Below are positions 27,874 through 36,727 of a DNA stretch of 64,000 nt, piece by piece (position 1 is the stretch's first letter; each line of letters opens with the position of its first letter). Where the stretch lies: positions 110,431 to 174,430 of the forward strand of contig JBAZSD010000007.1 in assembly GCA_041662605.1 (NCBI GenBank), in the 5' to 3' direction. Origin of the DNA: Desulfomonilaceae bacterium (lineage in GTDB: Bacteria > Desulfobacterota > Desulfomonilia > Desulfomonilales > Desulfomonilaceae). The notes beneath the pieces were generated by a model that had not been told where the DNA came from, searched no databases, and worked only from the letters and a program-made list of their open reading frames with translations. A program made the position numbers and the translations under genes.

Positions 27874-29262
27874 TTATGGCCTCTGAAAATCATAAATCGA
27901 TCCGAGATCGAGGATTCCAGATAGCTCGTCTAATGCGCATCTACTTTCATAAAGCAGATTAGGATCAGCAAGATCTTTGGGAGAGAGATGGTCACGATAA
28001 TGACGCTCCCCCCATAATATGAGTTCCTCATGAAGTTGCTGAGAAAAGAAAATTCCTGGATTTATGACGGCTAGTTCTTCGTTGGTCAAAACTACCCTTA
28101 ATCTCAGACAAGCCGGTCCACCTCCGTTTTTCATACTTTGATCCACATCCACAAATAACACTTTTTTGATTGGATTTTCATCTGAGACTATTTCTTCTAG
28201 AAGTTCATATACTCTCTTTTTCTCGCCACATTCTGAGGGAGCCACCAATACTGCCCCCCCCTCGGGTTCGGACACGAGTTGGCTATTGAACAAGTAGGAA
28301 TCAACAGCTTCGGCTAAAGACAATCGTTTAGAACTGACTTCCACTAGAATGAGATTACCCCCACAATGCTCACTGAACTTCCTCTTGAGTTCCGCCGTAA
28401 CAGAGTCAGAATTGCAGAAAGCGTCCGAGTGGAATAAAAACACATTTTTGTTTCCAACGGAAATGACATCATTGTGAAAAACCCCGGCATCGATGGCATC
28501 GGGATTTTGTCTGGCAAAAACCGTTTTTTCAGGTTCGATCCCATGGAGTCTGGCTATCGCCACGGACGCTTCAAGTGTTTGTCTTGCAGGAAAGACCGCA
28601 GGGCGTGAATCGCCTTCCTCCGAATCGTCCCTTCCATACACGAAAAATTCAATTCCAGCAGCGCCGTAAGATGAACAGAAGCGGCTGTGGTTGGCTGCTC
28701 CTTCATCTGCGTAGTCCCAACTTCCAGGTAAAGGCATGTGATGGTTGAATTTGGATTCATCGTGAAAAATGCGCCGCAGGATGGCGCCAGTGAAAGAAGG
28801 CTCAATGTAGCGGTGAAACAGGTTGATAAGATTGGCTGGTGTGAAATGTGTCCGACCATCGCCGGTGTCAGCGCAAGGTGAAACAGTAGCGGCGTTGGCC
28901 GTCCACATACCTGAGGAACTGTAACACCTAGCCAGCAGATTGATGTTTTCTTTGGAGACCTTTTCCAGGATTTGAGTCTCAGATCCTGAGTAGCCCAAAC
29001 GACGCAGCGCTTCAAAAGCCGGGCGCGGGTGCAATGGCAACAAAGCCTGTAGCAAGCCCAGTGAATGAACTAATTTCATTTTTGTCAGACATTGAAACAG
29101 GGCGGCTCTAGGATTCGAAACAGACAACCTGTTAGCCATAGACCTGATGTTTCCGTACGCCAACCCACCAAAGTTGTGAGTAGGACCTGGAATACCGTCG
29201 AAATTCACCTCAAAGGCCTCTTCAGCTAAATGCGCTGGATGAGGAGGTTGTTTAAAGTTCAC
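27874..29262 (-). CDS. astB: N-succinylarginine dihydrolase
   Basis: This enzyme releases two ammonia and CO2 from N2-succinylarginine to give N2-succinylornithine, the second step of the AST pathway. It has 462 residues from a GTG at 29262, which follows AAGG and lies 11 bases after the astD stop. This start places EVNFDGIPGPTHNFGGL at the N-terminus, as in E. coli AstB (447 residues). The catalytic region GGGPACLRLRVVL with its Cys is near the C-terminus, and NHSRFCSSYG lies mid-protein. The open frame extends back to 29409 inside astD, but that part has no family similarity. Confidence 0.93.
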   Translation of the reverse strand: MNFKQPPHPAHLAEEAFEVNFDGIPGPTHNFGGLAYGNIRSMANRLSVSNPRAALFQCLTKMKLVHSLGLLQALLPLHPRPAFEALRRLGYSGSETQILEKVSKENINLLARCYSSSGMWTANAATVSPCADTGDGRTHFTPANLINLFHRYIEPSFTGAILRRIFHDESKFNHHMPLPGSWDYADEGAANHSRFCSSYGAAGIEFFVYGRDDSEEGDSRPAVFPARQTLEASVAIARLHGIEPEKTVFARQNPDAIDAGVFHNDVISVGNKNVFLFHSDAFCNSDSVTAELKRKFSEHCGGNLILVEVSSKRLSLAEAVDSYLFNSQLVSEPEGGAVLVAPSECGEKKRVYELLEEIVSDENPIKKVLFVDVDQSMKNGGGPACLRLRVVLTNEELAVINPGIFFSQQLHEELILWGERHYRDHLSPKDLADPNLLYESRCALDELSGILDLGSIYDFQRP

Positions 29263-29272
29263 AATGAATCCT

Positions 29273-30748
29273 TCACAGCTCAATACCAGGAAAAAAATCA
29301 TTTGGTATGGATAGCCTTTGAACTTCGATAGACGCCACAGGATAGGAGCAGTGATCCGCAGTGAAATAGGCCCCTGGGCGGTGGTTTCCGCTGGCGCCCA
29401 CACCACCAAAAGGCATTCTCGAACTGGCCCCTGTCGTCTGTCTGTTCCAGTTTATGACTCCAGCCTTCACACGGCTACGAAACGTGTCGTACAAATCTGG
29501 GTCATCACTCAAGAGGCCGGCGGCGAGACCGTAACGGGTATTGTTCGCCTCTTCTAACGCTGACTCAAAGTCACGAACGCGTATGAGTTGCAGGATCGGT
29601 CCGAACAATTCCTGATCTTTTCTTTCCTGGACCGGGGTTACATCAATTAGTCCCGGAGTCAACATATTGGCTGCTTTTCCTTGTGGTCGCATTGGGAGAA
29701 GAATTCGTCCTCCTTGGTCAACTAGATCCTGTTGGGCGTTTAGAAGTTTTCTAGCTGACTCAATTGAAATGACGGGCCCCATGAACGGCTCTGGGGAATC
29801 AGTGTAGGGCCCTACCTTTATCTTGGCGACCATGTCAATTAAACGCTCGACAAAGTCAGCGCTATTCTTACCGTCTACAACAATGAGTCGTCTCGCGCAC
29901 GAACATCGCTGACCGGCGGTGATATAAGCCGACAGTATGGTGAAATAGGCAGCGGCGTTCAAGTTCGACACTTCATGCGCTACAAGAGGATTATTCCCAC
30001 CCATTTCCAGAGCAAGTATCTTTTCCGGAAAATCTCCAAAAGCCTTATGAATGGCTTTTCCCGTGGACTCGCTTCCAGTAAGAAAGAGTCCATCCAATCC
30101 TGGATTCCTTGCGAGCGCTTTCCCCGTGTCGGAGTTTCCCTGGATTAGGTTGATGGCGCCACGTGGTATTCCGGTACTCTCCCACAATTGAATCATGGCC
30201 TCCGCAACCATAGGGGTCTGGCTGCTGGGCTTGAAAACGATGGTGTCGCCGGCTATAAGGGCTGGTACTATATGGCCGTTAGGAAGATGTCCAGGCAAGT
30301 TGAAAGGTCCGAAAACAGCTATAACTCCGTGGGGCCGAAAACGGGTAACAACGGTAGCCCCTGTAACAATCTCTTCGAGTCTGTGGCGCCGGTTCTCGTA
30401 AGCCTCAATGGAAATGGCTATTTTACCAATCATTGACTGAACTTCGGACTGCGATTCCCATTTGGGTTTTCCAGTTTCCATTGATATCAATTCAGATATT
30501 TGCTCAGCGCTCTCTGAGAGCCTGTCCCGAAACGCGTAAACATAGCTTGCGCGATAGCTTAGTGACTGGTTGGACCATTCTGGAAAAGCTGTCTTGGCTG
30601 CGTTAACGGCCGCATCCACTTCTGACGCGGTAGCGCAACGGCCTTCCCAGTTGGTTCCTCCTGTAGTAGGATTAATACTGCTCAGGGCTATCCCGCTGCC
30701 TTCTATCCAAGCGCTATTGATGAAATGACTTCTTTCTCGCATTTGCAA
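29273..30748 (-). CDS. astD: N-succinylglutamate 5-semialdehyde dehydrogenase
   Basis: This 491-residue NAD(P)-dependent aldehyde dehydrogenase oxidises succinylglutamate semialdehyde to succinylglutamate (AST step 4). It has the general-base Glu in LALEMGGNNPL and the nucleophilic Cys in AGQRCSCARR. The N-terminus HFINSAWIEGSG and the FGPFNLPGHLPNGHIVPAL block are typical of AstD. It lies between astA (12 bases upstream) and astB. Confidence 0.93.
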   Translation of the reverse strand: MQMRERSHFINSAWIEGSGIALSSINPTTGGTNWEGRCATASEVDAAVNAAKTAFPEWSNQSLSYRASYVYAFRDRLSESAEQISELISMETGKPKWESQSEVQSMIGKIAISIEAYENRRHRLEEIVTGATVVTRFRPHGVIAVFGPFNLPGHLPNGHIVPALIAGDTIVFKPSSQTPMVAEAMIQLWESTGIPRGAINLIQGNSDTGKALARNPGLDGLFLTGSESTGKAIHKAFGDFPEKILALEMGGNNPLVAHEVSNLNAAAYFTILSAYITAGQRCSCARRLIVVDGKNSADFVERLIDMVAKIKVGPYTDSPEPFMGPVISIESARKLLNAQQDLVDQGGRILLPMRPQGKAANMLTPGLIDVTPVQERKDQELFGPILQLIRVRDFESALEEANNTRYGLAAGLLSDDPDLYDTFRSRVKAGVINWNRQTTGASSRMPFGGVGASGNHRPGAYFTADHCSYPVASIEVQRLSIPNDFFPGIEL

Positions 30749-30760
30749 AGCCCTTCGGGA

Positions 30761-31792
30761 TTACGCCTGTAAAACCGGCCGCAAAGGACCGAAACTCACG
30801 GTGTCTCCGATATTAAGACCCAAAGCTGCGGCTGTAGTGGCTTCTAAAGACACTCCTCCACTCGAGTCTGTCCCAACTTTTCCCATGCAAGCCCTAAATT
30901 CCGGAGCCATCTTCGCTATTATAAAAACAGGCGATTCAATTGCTTGTGAAGTAATCGCAACAAGGGTAGATTTACGCCTATCCCTGACAATTTTAACCTC
31001 GTCAAGACGACAAACCACGATTGGTCCGGCGTCAAATATGTCCACCATTCCGTTAGGTCTGAAACCTTCATCTTGAAGCATTTTTAGCGCAGGTTTAGTG
31101 TTCTCGTGCACGTCTCCTATGACCTTTTGGGCTTCCTTGGAAAGTAGGCAGATGTAAATAGGCGTCCGTGGCATCAATTCAGATATGAAGCTCTTGTCGC
31201 TTAGGCTCATGTAATCAGCTTTAGGGTAGTTCATGTCGAAGAAATGTCTACCCAGAGCTTCCCAGAATGGAGAACACCCATTCTCGTCTACAATCCCTCT
31301 CATTTCCGCCAGAATTAGGGGCTCAAATTGATCGGAACGCTCGGCCATATATAAAAACCGGAACAGTGACATCAGCCTCCCTTGTCCGTGTTTTCTATAA
31401 GCCGGGGCAAGGAATAGACCCCCTATTTCCGAAGGGCCGCTATGCTCCCTGACCAAGAGAAGTAAAGGGAGCTTGTTGCAGATTTTTAAATGTTCGGACT
31501 TATGTGTGCATGACTTGATTTTAAAAGCGTAAAATGGTTCAAACCCCCCAACCTTTGAATTTATTAGAGCCGTTCCCACTACCTTGGAGGAACTGAGGTC
31601 TTCCATAACGAAGATATACAGCTCTCCGTGGGGTCTCCTCGCTTCAAACCTGAAGTTTCTACAGGAATCCTGAATTCTCTGTTCAAGCAGGTCCCGATCT
31701 TTAGGCAAGGAAGTAAGGCCGTATCTGGTCATTCCGGCCAACTCAACCAGATCATCCAGATCTGACTCTACGACGGGACGAACAATTACCAT
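30761..31792 (-). CDS. astA: Arginine N-succinyltransferase
   Basis: This 343-residue GNAT-fold enzyme transfers succinyl from succinyl-CoA to arginine, the entry step of the AST pathway. It has the expected start MVIVRPVVESDLDDLVELA, the block GGLFLAPAYRKHGQGRLMSLFRFL, FWEALGRHFFDMNY, and the C-terminal FDAGPIVVC. Single-chain length matches E. coli AstA (344). GGAGGTAGG precedes the ATG. Confidence 0.95.
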   Translation of the reverse strand: MVIVRPVVESDLDDLVELAGMTRYGLTSLPKDRDLLEQRIQDSCRNFRFEARRPHGELYIFVMEDLSSSKVVGTALINSKVGGFEPFYAFKIKSCTHKSEHLKICNKLPLLLLVREHSGPSEIGGLFLAPAYRKHGQGRLMSLFRFLYMAERSDQFEPLILAEMRGIVDENGCSPFWEALGRHFFDMNYPKADYMSLSDKSFISELMPRTPIYICLLSKEAQKVIGDVHENTKPALKMLQDEGFRPNGMVDIFDAGPIVVCRLDEVKIVRDRRKSTLVAITSQAIESPVFIIAKMAPEFRACMGKVGTDSSGGVSLEATTAAALGLNIGDTVSFGPLRPVLQA

Positions 31793-31846
31793 ATTTGTGG
31801 CCTACCTCCACGGAGATGTTAGTAAGCGGCGTAATTTCTCCGATCA

Positions 31847-33076
31847 TCAGCAGATGTTTCTATCGAACGGAATGTTTCCAGACGCGAACTTCATCAGCAG
31901 CAACGCAGTGAGTCTGATCCGTTCAACTAGACTGTCAAGCTGAATGTATTCTTCCGGACTATGAAGACTGCCCCCTCGTACGCCAAGCCCATCTAGGACA
32001 GGTATCCCTGCTTGGGCAATGATGTTGGCGTCACTAGCGCCACCGCTGTGCCCCCATTTTATATCGACCCCTATCTCTCGTCCGCAGTTCGCCACATGCT
32101 CGAAAAAAACCAGGCTTTTGCGGTCCGACATTTTCGGAGGCCTGGAATAATCCACGCTAAGTTCCAGTTTGAAGCCTTCTCGCCCATTAAGATCGGCGGC
32201 CAGCCGCCTCAGGGTTTCGTCGACGAACCGTCCGTCTTCTTCAGAGTGGGTTCGGACGTTAAATCTACTGTATGCAAGGTCCGGCACTATATTGACTGGG
32301 CCACCCCCTGAGATTTCGCCTACGTTAAGAATTATTCCCGGACGGTTTTCAAACTGTTCTTTCATATTCATGATGAAGCCCGCCATTGCGTGGATGGCGT
32401 TTCGCCCTCGTTCCGGTTCCCTACCGGCGTGAGCGGACCGTCCTGTAAGCCTTGCCGAGTAGACGCTGGAGCCATTTCTTAATAACACTAGAGACCCGTC
32501 CGGCAAAGCGGGTTCAAAGACCAACGCAAAATGATTCCTTCCTGCCCTATTGAGAAGAAGAGGCGCTGAACCGGTGGAACCAATTTCCTCGTCGGGAGTT
32601 ATCAGGACTTCCCAACCAAGATGATCAGACCACGGGCTGGCCTCGAATAATTCAAGGGCTCTAAGCAATACTAATAAGCCACCCTTGGCGTCCGCTACAC
32701 CGGGGCCTACGATAGTGTTATGATCGATAACGCGACATTTCTGAAAAGGGTGCTCTACTCCATAAACGGTGTCATAATGTATCGTCAGTAGGGCCCTGAT
32801 TGGAGCGTCCAACTTCTTCCTGACAGAAAAAGCCTTTCCCAACGTAAGACTGATTCTGCCTTCCGGACGGAGGCGTATCTGGGGTTGCAGGAGAATTGTT
32901 TCAATTTTTCCCGAGAGCCCAAGGAAGCTGTCTTCAAGAATACCCACGAAATTTCCCAATCCCCCTATATTGAGACTTCCAGTATTCATCTCAGCCCATG
33001 CGACAATCGTTTCGGTTAATTCGTCCAAGTTATGATGGACGCTGTCGAGGTATTGGCAACAAGAACCAGTGTTCAC
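31847..33076 (-). CDS. M20-family metallohydrolase heading the AST operon
   Basis: This 409-residue Zn-dependent deacylase or peptidase has metal and catalytic motifs HYDTVYG (His, Asp), GPGVADAKGG (bridging Asp), TPDEEIGSTGS (Glu base) and GHSGGASDAN. The dimerisation domain is present (SAHAGREPERGRNA). The GTG start at 33076 follows AAGGAGC; the frame runs open to 33145 without a ribosome site. The family includes ArgE, DapE and carboxypeptidase G2-like enzymes. Its place at the head of astA-astD-astB, and the absence of astE, suggest it may remove succinate from succinylglutamate or succinylornithine. That assignment is inference only. Confidence 0.85.
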   Translation of the reverse strand: MNTGSCCQYLDSVHHNLDELTETIVAWAEMNTGSLNIGGLGNFVGILEDSFLGLSGKIETILLQPQIRLRPEGRISLTLGKAFSVRKKLDAPIRALLTIHYDTVYGVEHPFQKCRVIDHNTIVGPGVADAKGGLLVLLRALELFEASPWSDHLGWEVLITPDEEIGSTGSAPLLLNRAGRNHFALVFEPALPDGSLVLLRNGSSVYSARLTGRSAHAGREPERGRNAIHAMAGFIMNMKEQFENRPGIILNVGEISGGGPVNIVPDLAYSRFNVRTHSEEDGRFVDETLRRLAADLNGREGFKLELSVDYSRPPKMSDRKSLVFFEHVANCGREIGVDIKWGHSGGASDANIIAQAGIPVLDGLGVRGGSLHSPEEYIQLDSLVERIRLTALLLMKFASGNIPFDRNIC

Positions 33077-33233
33077 CGATAAGCTCCTTTTTGTCGGATT
33101 GTTACGCACTGGCGCACAAACTATAGAACGATTCTGAATAAACATATGTTGACACTAATTGAATCAAAAGAATCATTTTTGCATCAGCCATTCTAGATAA
33201 TATAGATGAATTTCAAGATACAGGAGGCTCAAG

Positions 33234-33410
33234 ATGGAAATTTCTGAATCACGACCATATGAACAAGGGAAAGACGCTGCGGTCTTTAGCGCTGAACAGG
33301 AAGAAGCCGAGTGTATAAATTACTATCCAGGTCTCTTGGCCGATCTTGAGGAAGAACGGAATGAGGCCAGAGAACGGGAATTTGAAAGGCTTTTCTTCTG
33401 CGGATGCTGA
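33234..33410 (+). CDS. 58-residue acidic protein ending in Phe-Phe-Cys-Gly-Cys
   Basis: A short frame starts at ATG 33234 with a very good ribosome site, CAGGAGGCTCAAG. It encodes 58 residues: an acidic, helical, Glu/Arg-rich centre (DLEEERNEARERE) and the tail ERLFFCGC directly before TGA. There is no signal peptide or membrane helix. The opposite-strand 66-codon frame here has no ribosome site. The gene is divergent from the AST operon. The paired cysteines at the extreme C-terminus suggest metal or thiol chemistry, or a tail recognised by a partner. Family unknown to me. Confidence 0.65.
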   Translation: MEISESRPYEQGKDAAVFSAEQEEAECINYYPGLLADLEEERNEAREREFERLFFCGC

Positions 33411-33576
33411 CCATGTCGTCAAAGAGCGTAATTCCACGAAATATTTCACGTGATCTTGTCAACTGGACTACAAATAGAGCGGCTCCGTGACATGCCGCTC
33501 TTGCCGTTGTCCGAGGTAACAATCATTGATCTGTTAACCTGGAAAGTTTTTCTGGCCCTAAGCTCAGTATTCAGGG

Positions 33577-34329
33577 TCAACATAAACCATTCTGAACCAA
33601 CGGCTTATGACCTATCACATATACCTCGCTCTTTGATATCCATGATCGCATGATTTCTTTTAGTTCCAGGCCGGTTGAATCGTTGATCAATTGGATTGTT
33701 AGCAATCTTGGCACATAGTAGGCGTCTATCCCCAGGAGTAATTTCCCGTTCGAACTGAGGAAATTCGCTGCGTTTTTCAATATTACGCGTGCGCTGTCCA
33801 GGCCGTCAGTTCCACCATTCCATATTTCCGGGTGATCGTGAGAGTGAGCCCCGTCGAACCCGACATCAGCGGGAACATAAGGTACATTGCCGAACATCAA
33901 ATCGAACTGTCCATCAACATTCGCAAACCAGTCACTTCTTCGAAATTCTATACCCTCCGCTGCGCTAGCTCTCGCAACAATCCTGGCGTTCTCAAGAAAC
34001 TCCTCATTGACATCAACAGCTAACACTTGGGCTCCACACGATCGCGCGCAATAGACAGCCAGCAGCCCCAAATGTCCCGTCCCCAAGTCCAGAACTCTTT
34101 GTCCATCTTGAGAATATTTGCGAATTCCCTTGCGTAAAAGAAGCGAGGTAGAATCAAAGATGTGATCGTGAACAAAACTTACCGCGTCAACCTGAAAGTG
34201 CACTCCTGCAAGCGCCAATCGAATCCAGCGTAGCCGTGGCAACCCATAAAAAGGCTTCAACATTGAAAGCCAAAGGTCAACTTCCGCCGTTCTCATCCTG
34301 TAGCCTCCGTTCTTGGAAAACCGAGCCAT
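33577..34329 (-). CDS. Class I SAM-dependent methyltransferase
   Basis: The protein has 250 residues. Motif I is VLDLGTGHLGLLAVYC, motif II is VLAVDVNEEFLENA, and motif IV is LMFGNVPYVP. The last resembles the N-P-P-Y of protein-Gln and rRNA base methylases but with Val in place of the first Pro. This relates it to the HemK/RsmC/RlmG-like group; the substrate is unknown. The 60-residue N-terminal helical part may recognise the substrate. No clear operon partner. Confidence 0.8.
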   Translation of the reverse strand: MARFSKNGGYRMRTAEVDLWLSMLKPFYGLPRLRWIRLALAGVHFQVDAVSFVHDHIFDSTSLLLRKGIRKYSQDGQRVLDLGTGHLGLLAVYCARSCGAQVLAVDVNEEFLENARIVARASAAEGIEFRRSDWFANVDGQFDLMFGNVPYVPADVGFDGAHSHDHPEIWNGGTDGLDSARVILKNAANFLSSNGKLLLGIDAYYVPRLLTIQLINDSTGLELKEIMRSWISKSEVYVIGHKPLVQNGLC

Positions 34330-34711
34330 CTAGGATCAAAACAAAACGCTACCTATATCTAAATAGGGAGGCGGCTACCTGGCAATCTCAAAGAGCGTCA
34401 TGTGTCGCGCTTCCTAGTTTCCCTCAGCGCTCATCCAACGCGCATACCGTTGACTTGAATCTACATATCTATCAACAAATGTTCTAAAGACTCAGCGCCA
34501 AGTTTTTGGGGCCTCGTCATGCAATTGGCCAGATCCAAACAAAATAGAGCGAGAATATTAATTCGTTTGGTTGATCTCCTTTGGTGGTCAGCCTAACTCT
34601 AGGGATAATCCAAGTCAATCGCTTTGTGGTGGCATGTAAACTTTTTTGCTTGACAATCTGATTGATTGGGGTATTTGGTAGGTAAGTGTTACTTACATAA
34701 CGGAGAGTGCG
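34330..34711. other. Divergent control region upstream of tetR
   Basis: This 382-base spacer holds the tetR promoter and an inverted repeat (see 34650-34696). The left part shows no gene. Confidence 0.6.
34650..34696 (+). promoter_or_regulatory. tetR promoter with a GTAAGT-GTT-ACTTAC operator
   Basis: TTGACA (34650-34655) is followed, 16 bases on, by a weak -10 TATTTG (34672-34677). Immediately after this is a perfect inverted repeat GTAAGTGTTACTTAC (34682-34696) that would cover the transcription start. TetR-type regulators bind such repeats, so autoregulation by the gene starting at 34712 is likely. The same factor may control the acyl-CoA dehydrogenase genes downstream. Confidence 0.6.
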
Positions 34712-35362
34712 TTGCTTAAAAATACTCAACTGTCTTCAACTGATATTCTTCTACGTTTCCAGGACTCCAACGAATGCCGAATTCCCCCTGGAGGAATCAA
34801 AATTATGCAAGCCCTGAGGCTTTTGCTTCAGCAGAAAAATTTCGATTCCATTACCACAGCGGAAATATCTAGAGTCTCGGGCGTAAATGAAGCGTTGATT
34901 TACAGATATTTCAAAGACAAAAGAGGCTTGCTTCACAAAATACTTGCAGAGTACTTTCGAGTTCATCTCGCTCAAATTCGGCTGGACGTTGGTGAGACCC
35001 AAGGAGCGATTAACAAGCTGAGAACTCTTATCAAAGGGACGATATCTTTTCACAAGAGAAACAGTGTCTTTTCAAGAATACTTCTTCTCGAGGTCAGGAA
35101 TCACCCGACGTACTTTGAAAGCGAAGCCTATGACCTGGCAAAAAAATACTCCCGGTTAATTAATGAAATTGTCGAATTAGGGATAAAAGACCATGAAATA
35201 CGACATGACATTCCATTGTCCTGCATGAGAGACATAATTATCGGCAGTATTGAAAGGGCATGCATGCGACCGGCCATATTCGATCGAGATTTCGACGAGG
35301 AACTCCTGGCTGGAAACCTCGCTGAAGCGGTAATTGGTGGCCTGCGTGTAGCAGTAGACTAA
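34712..35362 (+). CDS. TetR-family transcriptional regulator
   Basis: The protein has 216 residues. The helix-turn-helix at about residues 45-70 (ITTAEISRVSGVNEALIYRYFKDKRGLL) is typical of TetR. The C-terminal ligand domain is helical with little conservation. The start is a TTG at 34712, four bases after CGGAGAG. It stands upstream of two acyl-CoA dehydrogenases and an acyl-CoA synthetase on the same strand. In this family the ligand is therefore probably an acyl-CoA or free acid from that pathway (inference). Confidence 0.9.
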   Translation: MLKNTQLSSTDILLRFQDSNECRIPPGGIKIMQALRLLLQQKNFDSITTAEISRVSGVNEALIYRYFKDKRGLLHKILAEYFRVHLAQIRLDVGETQGAINKLRTLIKGTISFHKRNSVFSRILLLEVRNHPTYFESEAYDLAKKYSRLINEIVELGIKDHEIRHDIPLSCMRDIIIGSIERACMRPAIFDRDFDEELLAGNLAEAVIGGLRVAVD

Positions 35363-35380
35363 CTCAAAGCCCAAATCATA

Positions 35381-35466
35381 GCATGGTGGAAATCGAACCC
35401 GTGAGTATCGACGGCTATACCTGCGCCCTTTGTCAGAAATTACTTTACCTGCTCAGTCACGGCGCC
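35381..35466 (-). pseudogene. Degenerate class II tRNA-like sequence
   Basis: Read on the minus strand, this 86-base stretch has a D-arm-like TGACTGAGCAGG with an ACT/AGT stem. A variable-arm-like hairpin is formed by GGTAT/ATACT. A T-arm-like GGGTTCGATTTCC follows at the right distance. The acceptor ends do not pair and the anticodon stem cannot form, so it is not a working tRNA. It may be a decayed tRNA-Leu or tRNA-Ser, or chance. Confidence 0.3.
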
Positions 35467-35513
35467 TTTCAGAGCAACTCTGAAATGAACTCCACTTTTA
35501 GGAATGAATCACG

Positions 35514-36680
35514 ATGGCCCGAGAAATTGTTGACGAGTCGCAAGAACTAACCATTTTACGGGAGGCGGTTCACAGGGCCGCCAAGGAAAAAGTCGGTCCA
35601 ATTGCCAGCTCCATCGATGAGCTTGGAGAATTTAACAGGGATGTTGAAAACTTATGCTGGGACCTGGGGCTTTTGACTCTAGCATTACCATCGGAATTCG
35701 GCGGGCTCGACAAAAATACAGGCACTGCGCTGTGTATTGCAGTGGAAGAGCTTGCCAGGTTCTGCGCATCTTCGGCTCTACTTCTTATCATTCAGGCTGT
35801 GGGATCATACCCTGTCGTTCACGGTCTATCTGGAGCGATCAGGGAACAAACTCTTGCCCGGATAGCGCAGGAACGTCAACTTGTCGGCTATCTGGTGACT
35901 GAGCCCGGCGGCGGTTCTGATGTGGCTGCCTTGAAGACGACCGCTGTAAAGGATGGTGATGAGTACGTGCTTAATGGAGCGAAATGCTTTGCTACAAATG
36001 GTGGAGTCGCTTCGATTTACTCGGTTTTGGCTAGGACATCCAAAGAAGGTGGACATGTGGGCCTGTCCTTTTTTCTGGTGGAACGGGAACGGCCTGGGCT
36101 CAAAGTGGGTAGGAAGGAGAACAAGCTCGGTCAGCGTGGATCGAACACAACAGAGGTTTTCCTTGATGATGTCAGGGTGCCCGCCTCGCATCTCCTTGGC
36201 GAGGAAGGGAAGGGATTTTTACTGGCCATGAAAGACTTTGACATGTCCAGGCCCGCTATTGGCGCCCAAGCGCTTGGAATCGCCGAGGGGGCATTCGAGG
36301 CAATGCTGAAGTATTCGATTGAGCGCAAAACTTTCGGGAAGTTTCTTGCGGAACATCAGATGATTCAGGCCATCATAGCCGACAGCGCCACATTGATCGA
36401 AGCAGGTAGAGGGCTCATTTACCGGGCCGCCGCCCTCTATGACGAGGGCCAACCTAATACGAAAATCGCCTCAATGGCGAAATGTTTCACGAGTGACGCG
36501 GCCATGAAAATAACCACTGACGCAGTCCAGGTATTGGGCGGATACGGGTACATGAAAGATTTTAATGTAGAACGCATGTTCAGAGACGCCAAATTAACCC
36601 AGATTTTTGAAGGCGCCAATCAGATCCAGAGGATCGTCATTGCGCGGGAGATGCTTAAAGAAGTCGGATTCACAATTTGA
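35514..36680 (+). CDS. Acyl-CoA dehydrogenase with the canonical catalytic Glu
   Basis: The 388-residue FAD enzyme introduces a double bond at C2-C3 of an acyl-CoA. It has LVTEPGGGSD and CFATNGGVA (flavin and substrate contacts), RKTFGKFLAEHQ, TDAVQVLGGYGY, and the C-terminal IFEGANQIQR with the catalytic Glu present. It is the first of two adjacent paralogues; the second has lost this Glu. In Syntrophus aciditrophicus a similar pair converts cyclohexane-carboxyl-CoA to benzoyl-CoA. This gene would then be the first, 1,2-dehydrogenating enzyme (inference). An ordinary branched- or short-chain substrate cannot be excluded. Confidence 0.92.
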   Translation: MAREIVDESQELTILREAVHRAAKEKVGPIASSIDELGEFNRDVENLCWDLGLLTLALPSEFGGLDKNTGTALCIAVEELARFCASSALLLIIQAVGSYPVVHGLSGAIREQTLARIAQERQLVGYLVTEPGGGSDVAALKTTAVKDGDEYVLNGAKCFATNGGVASIYSVLARTSKEGGHVGLSFFLVERERPGLKVGRKENKLGQRGSNTTEVFLDDVRVPASHLLGEEGKGFLLAMKDFDMSRPAIGAQALGIAEGAFEAMLKYSIERKTFGKFLAEHQMIQAIIADSATLIEAGRGLIYRAAALYDEGQPNTKIASMAKCFTSDAAMKITTDAVQVLGGYGYMKDFNVERMFRDAKLTQIFEGANQIQRIVIAREMLKEVGFTI

Positions 36681-36727
36681 AGCTCCTTGCCAAAATCATA
36701 AATTCGCCTTGTTAGGGAGGTCCCAAA

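Noticed and set aside
33408..33450. Possible Sec at the stop of the 58-residue protein (CGC-TGA-PCRQRA)
   Set aside because: The only nearby palindromes (around GAAATATTTC) lack a GGUC-type loop at the right distance, and no family supports a longer product.
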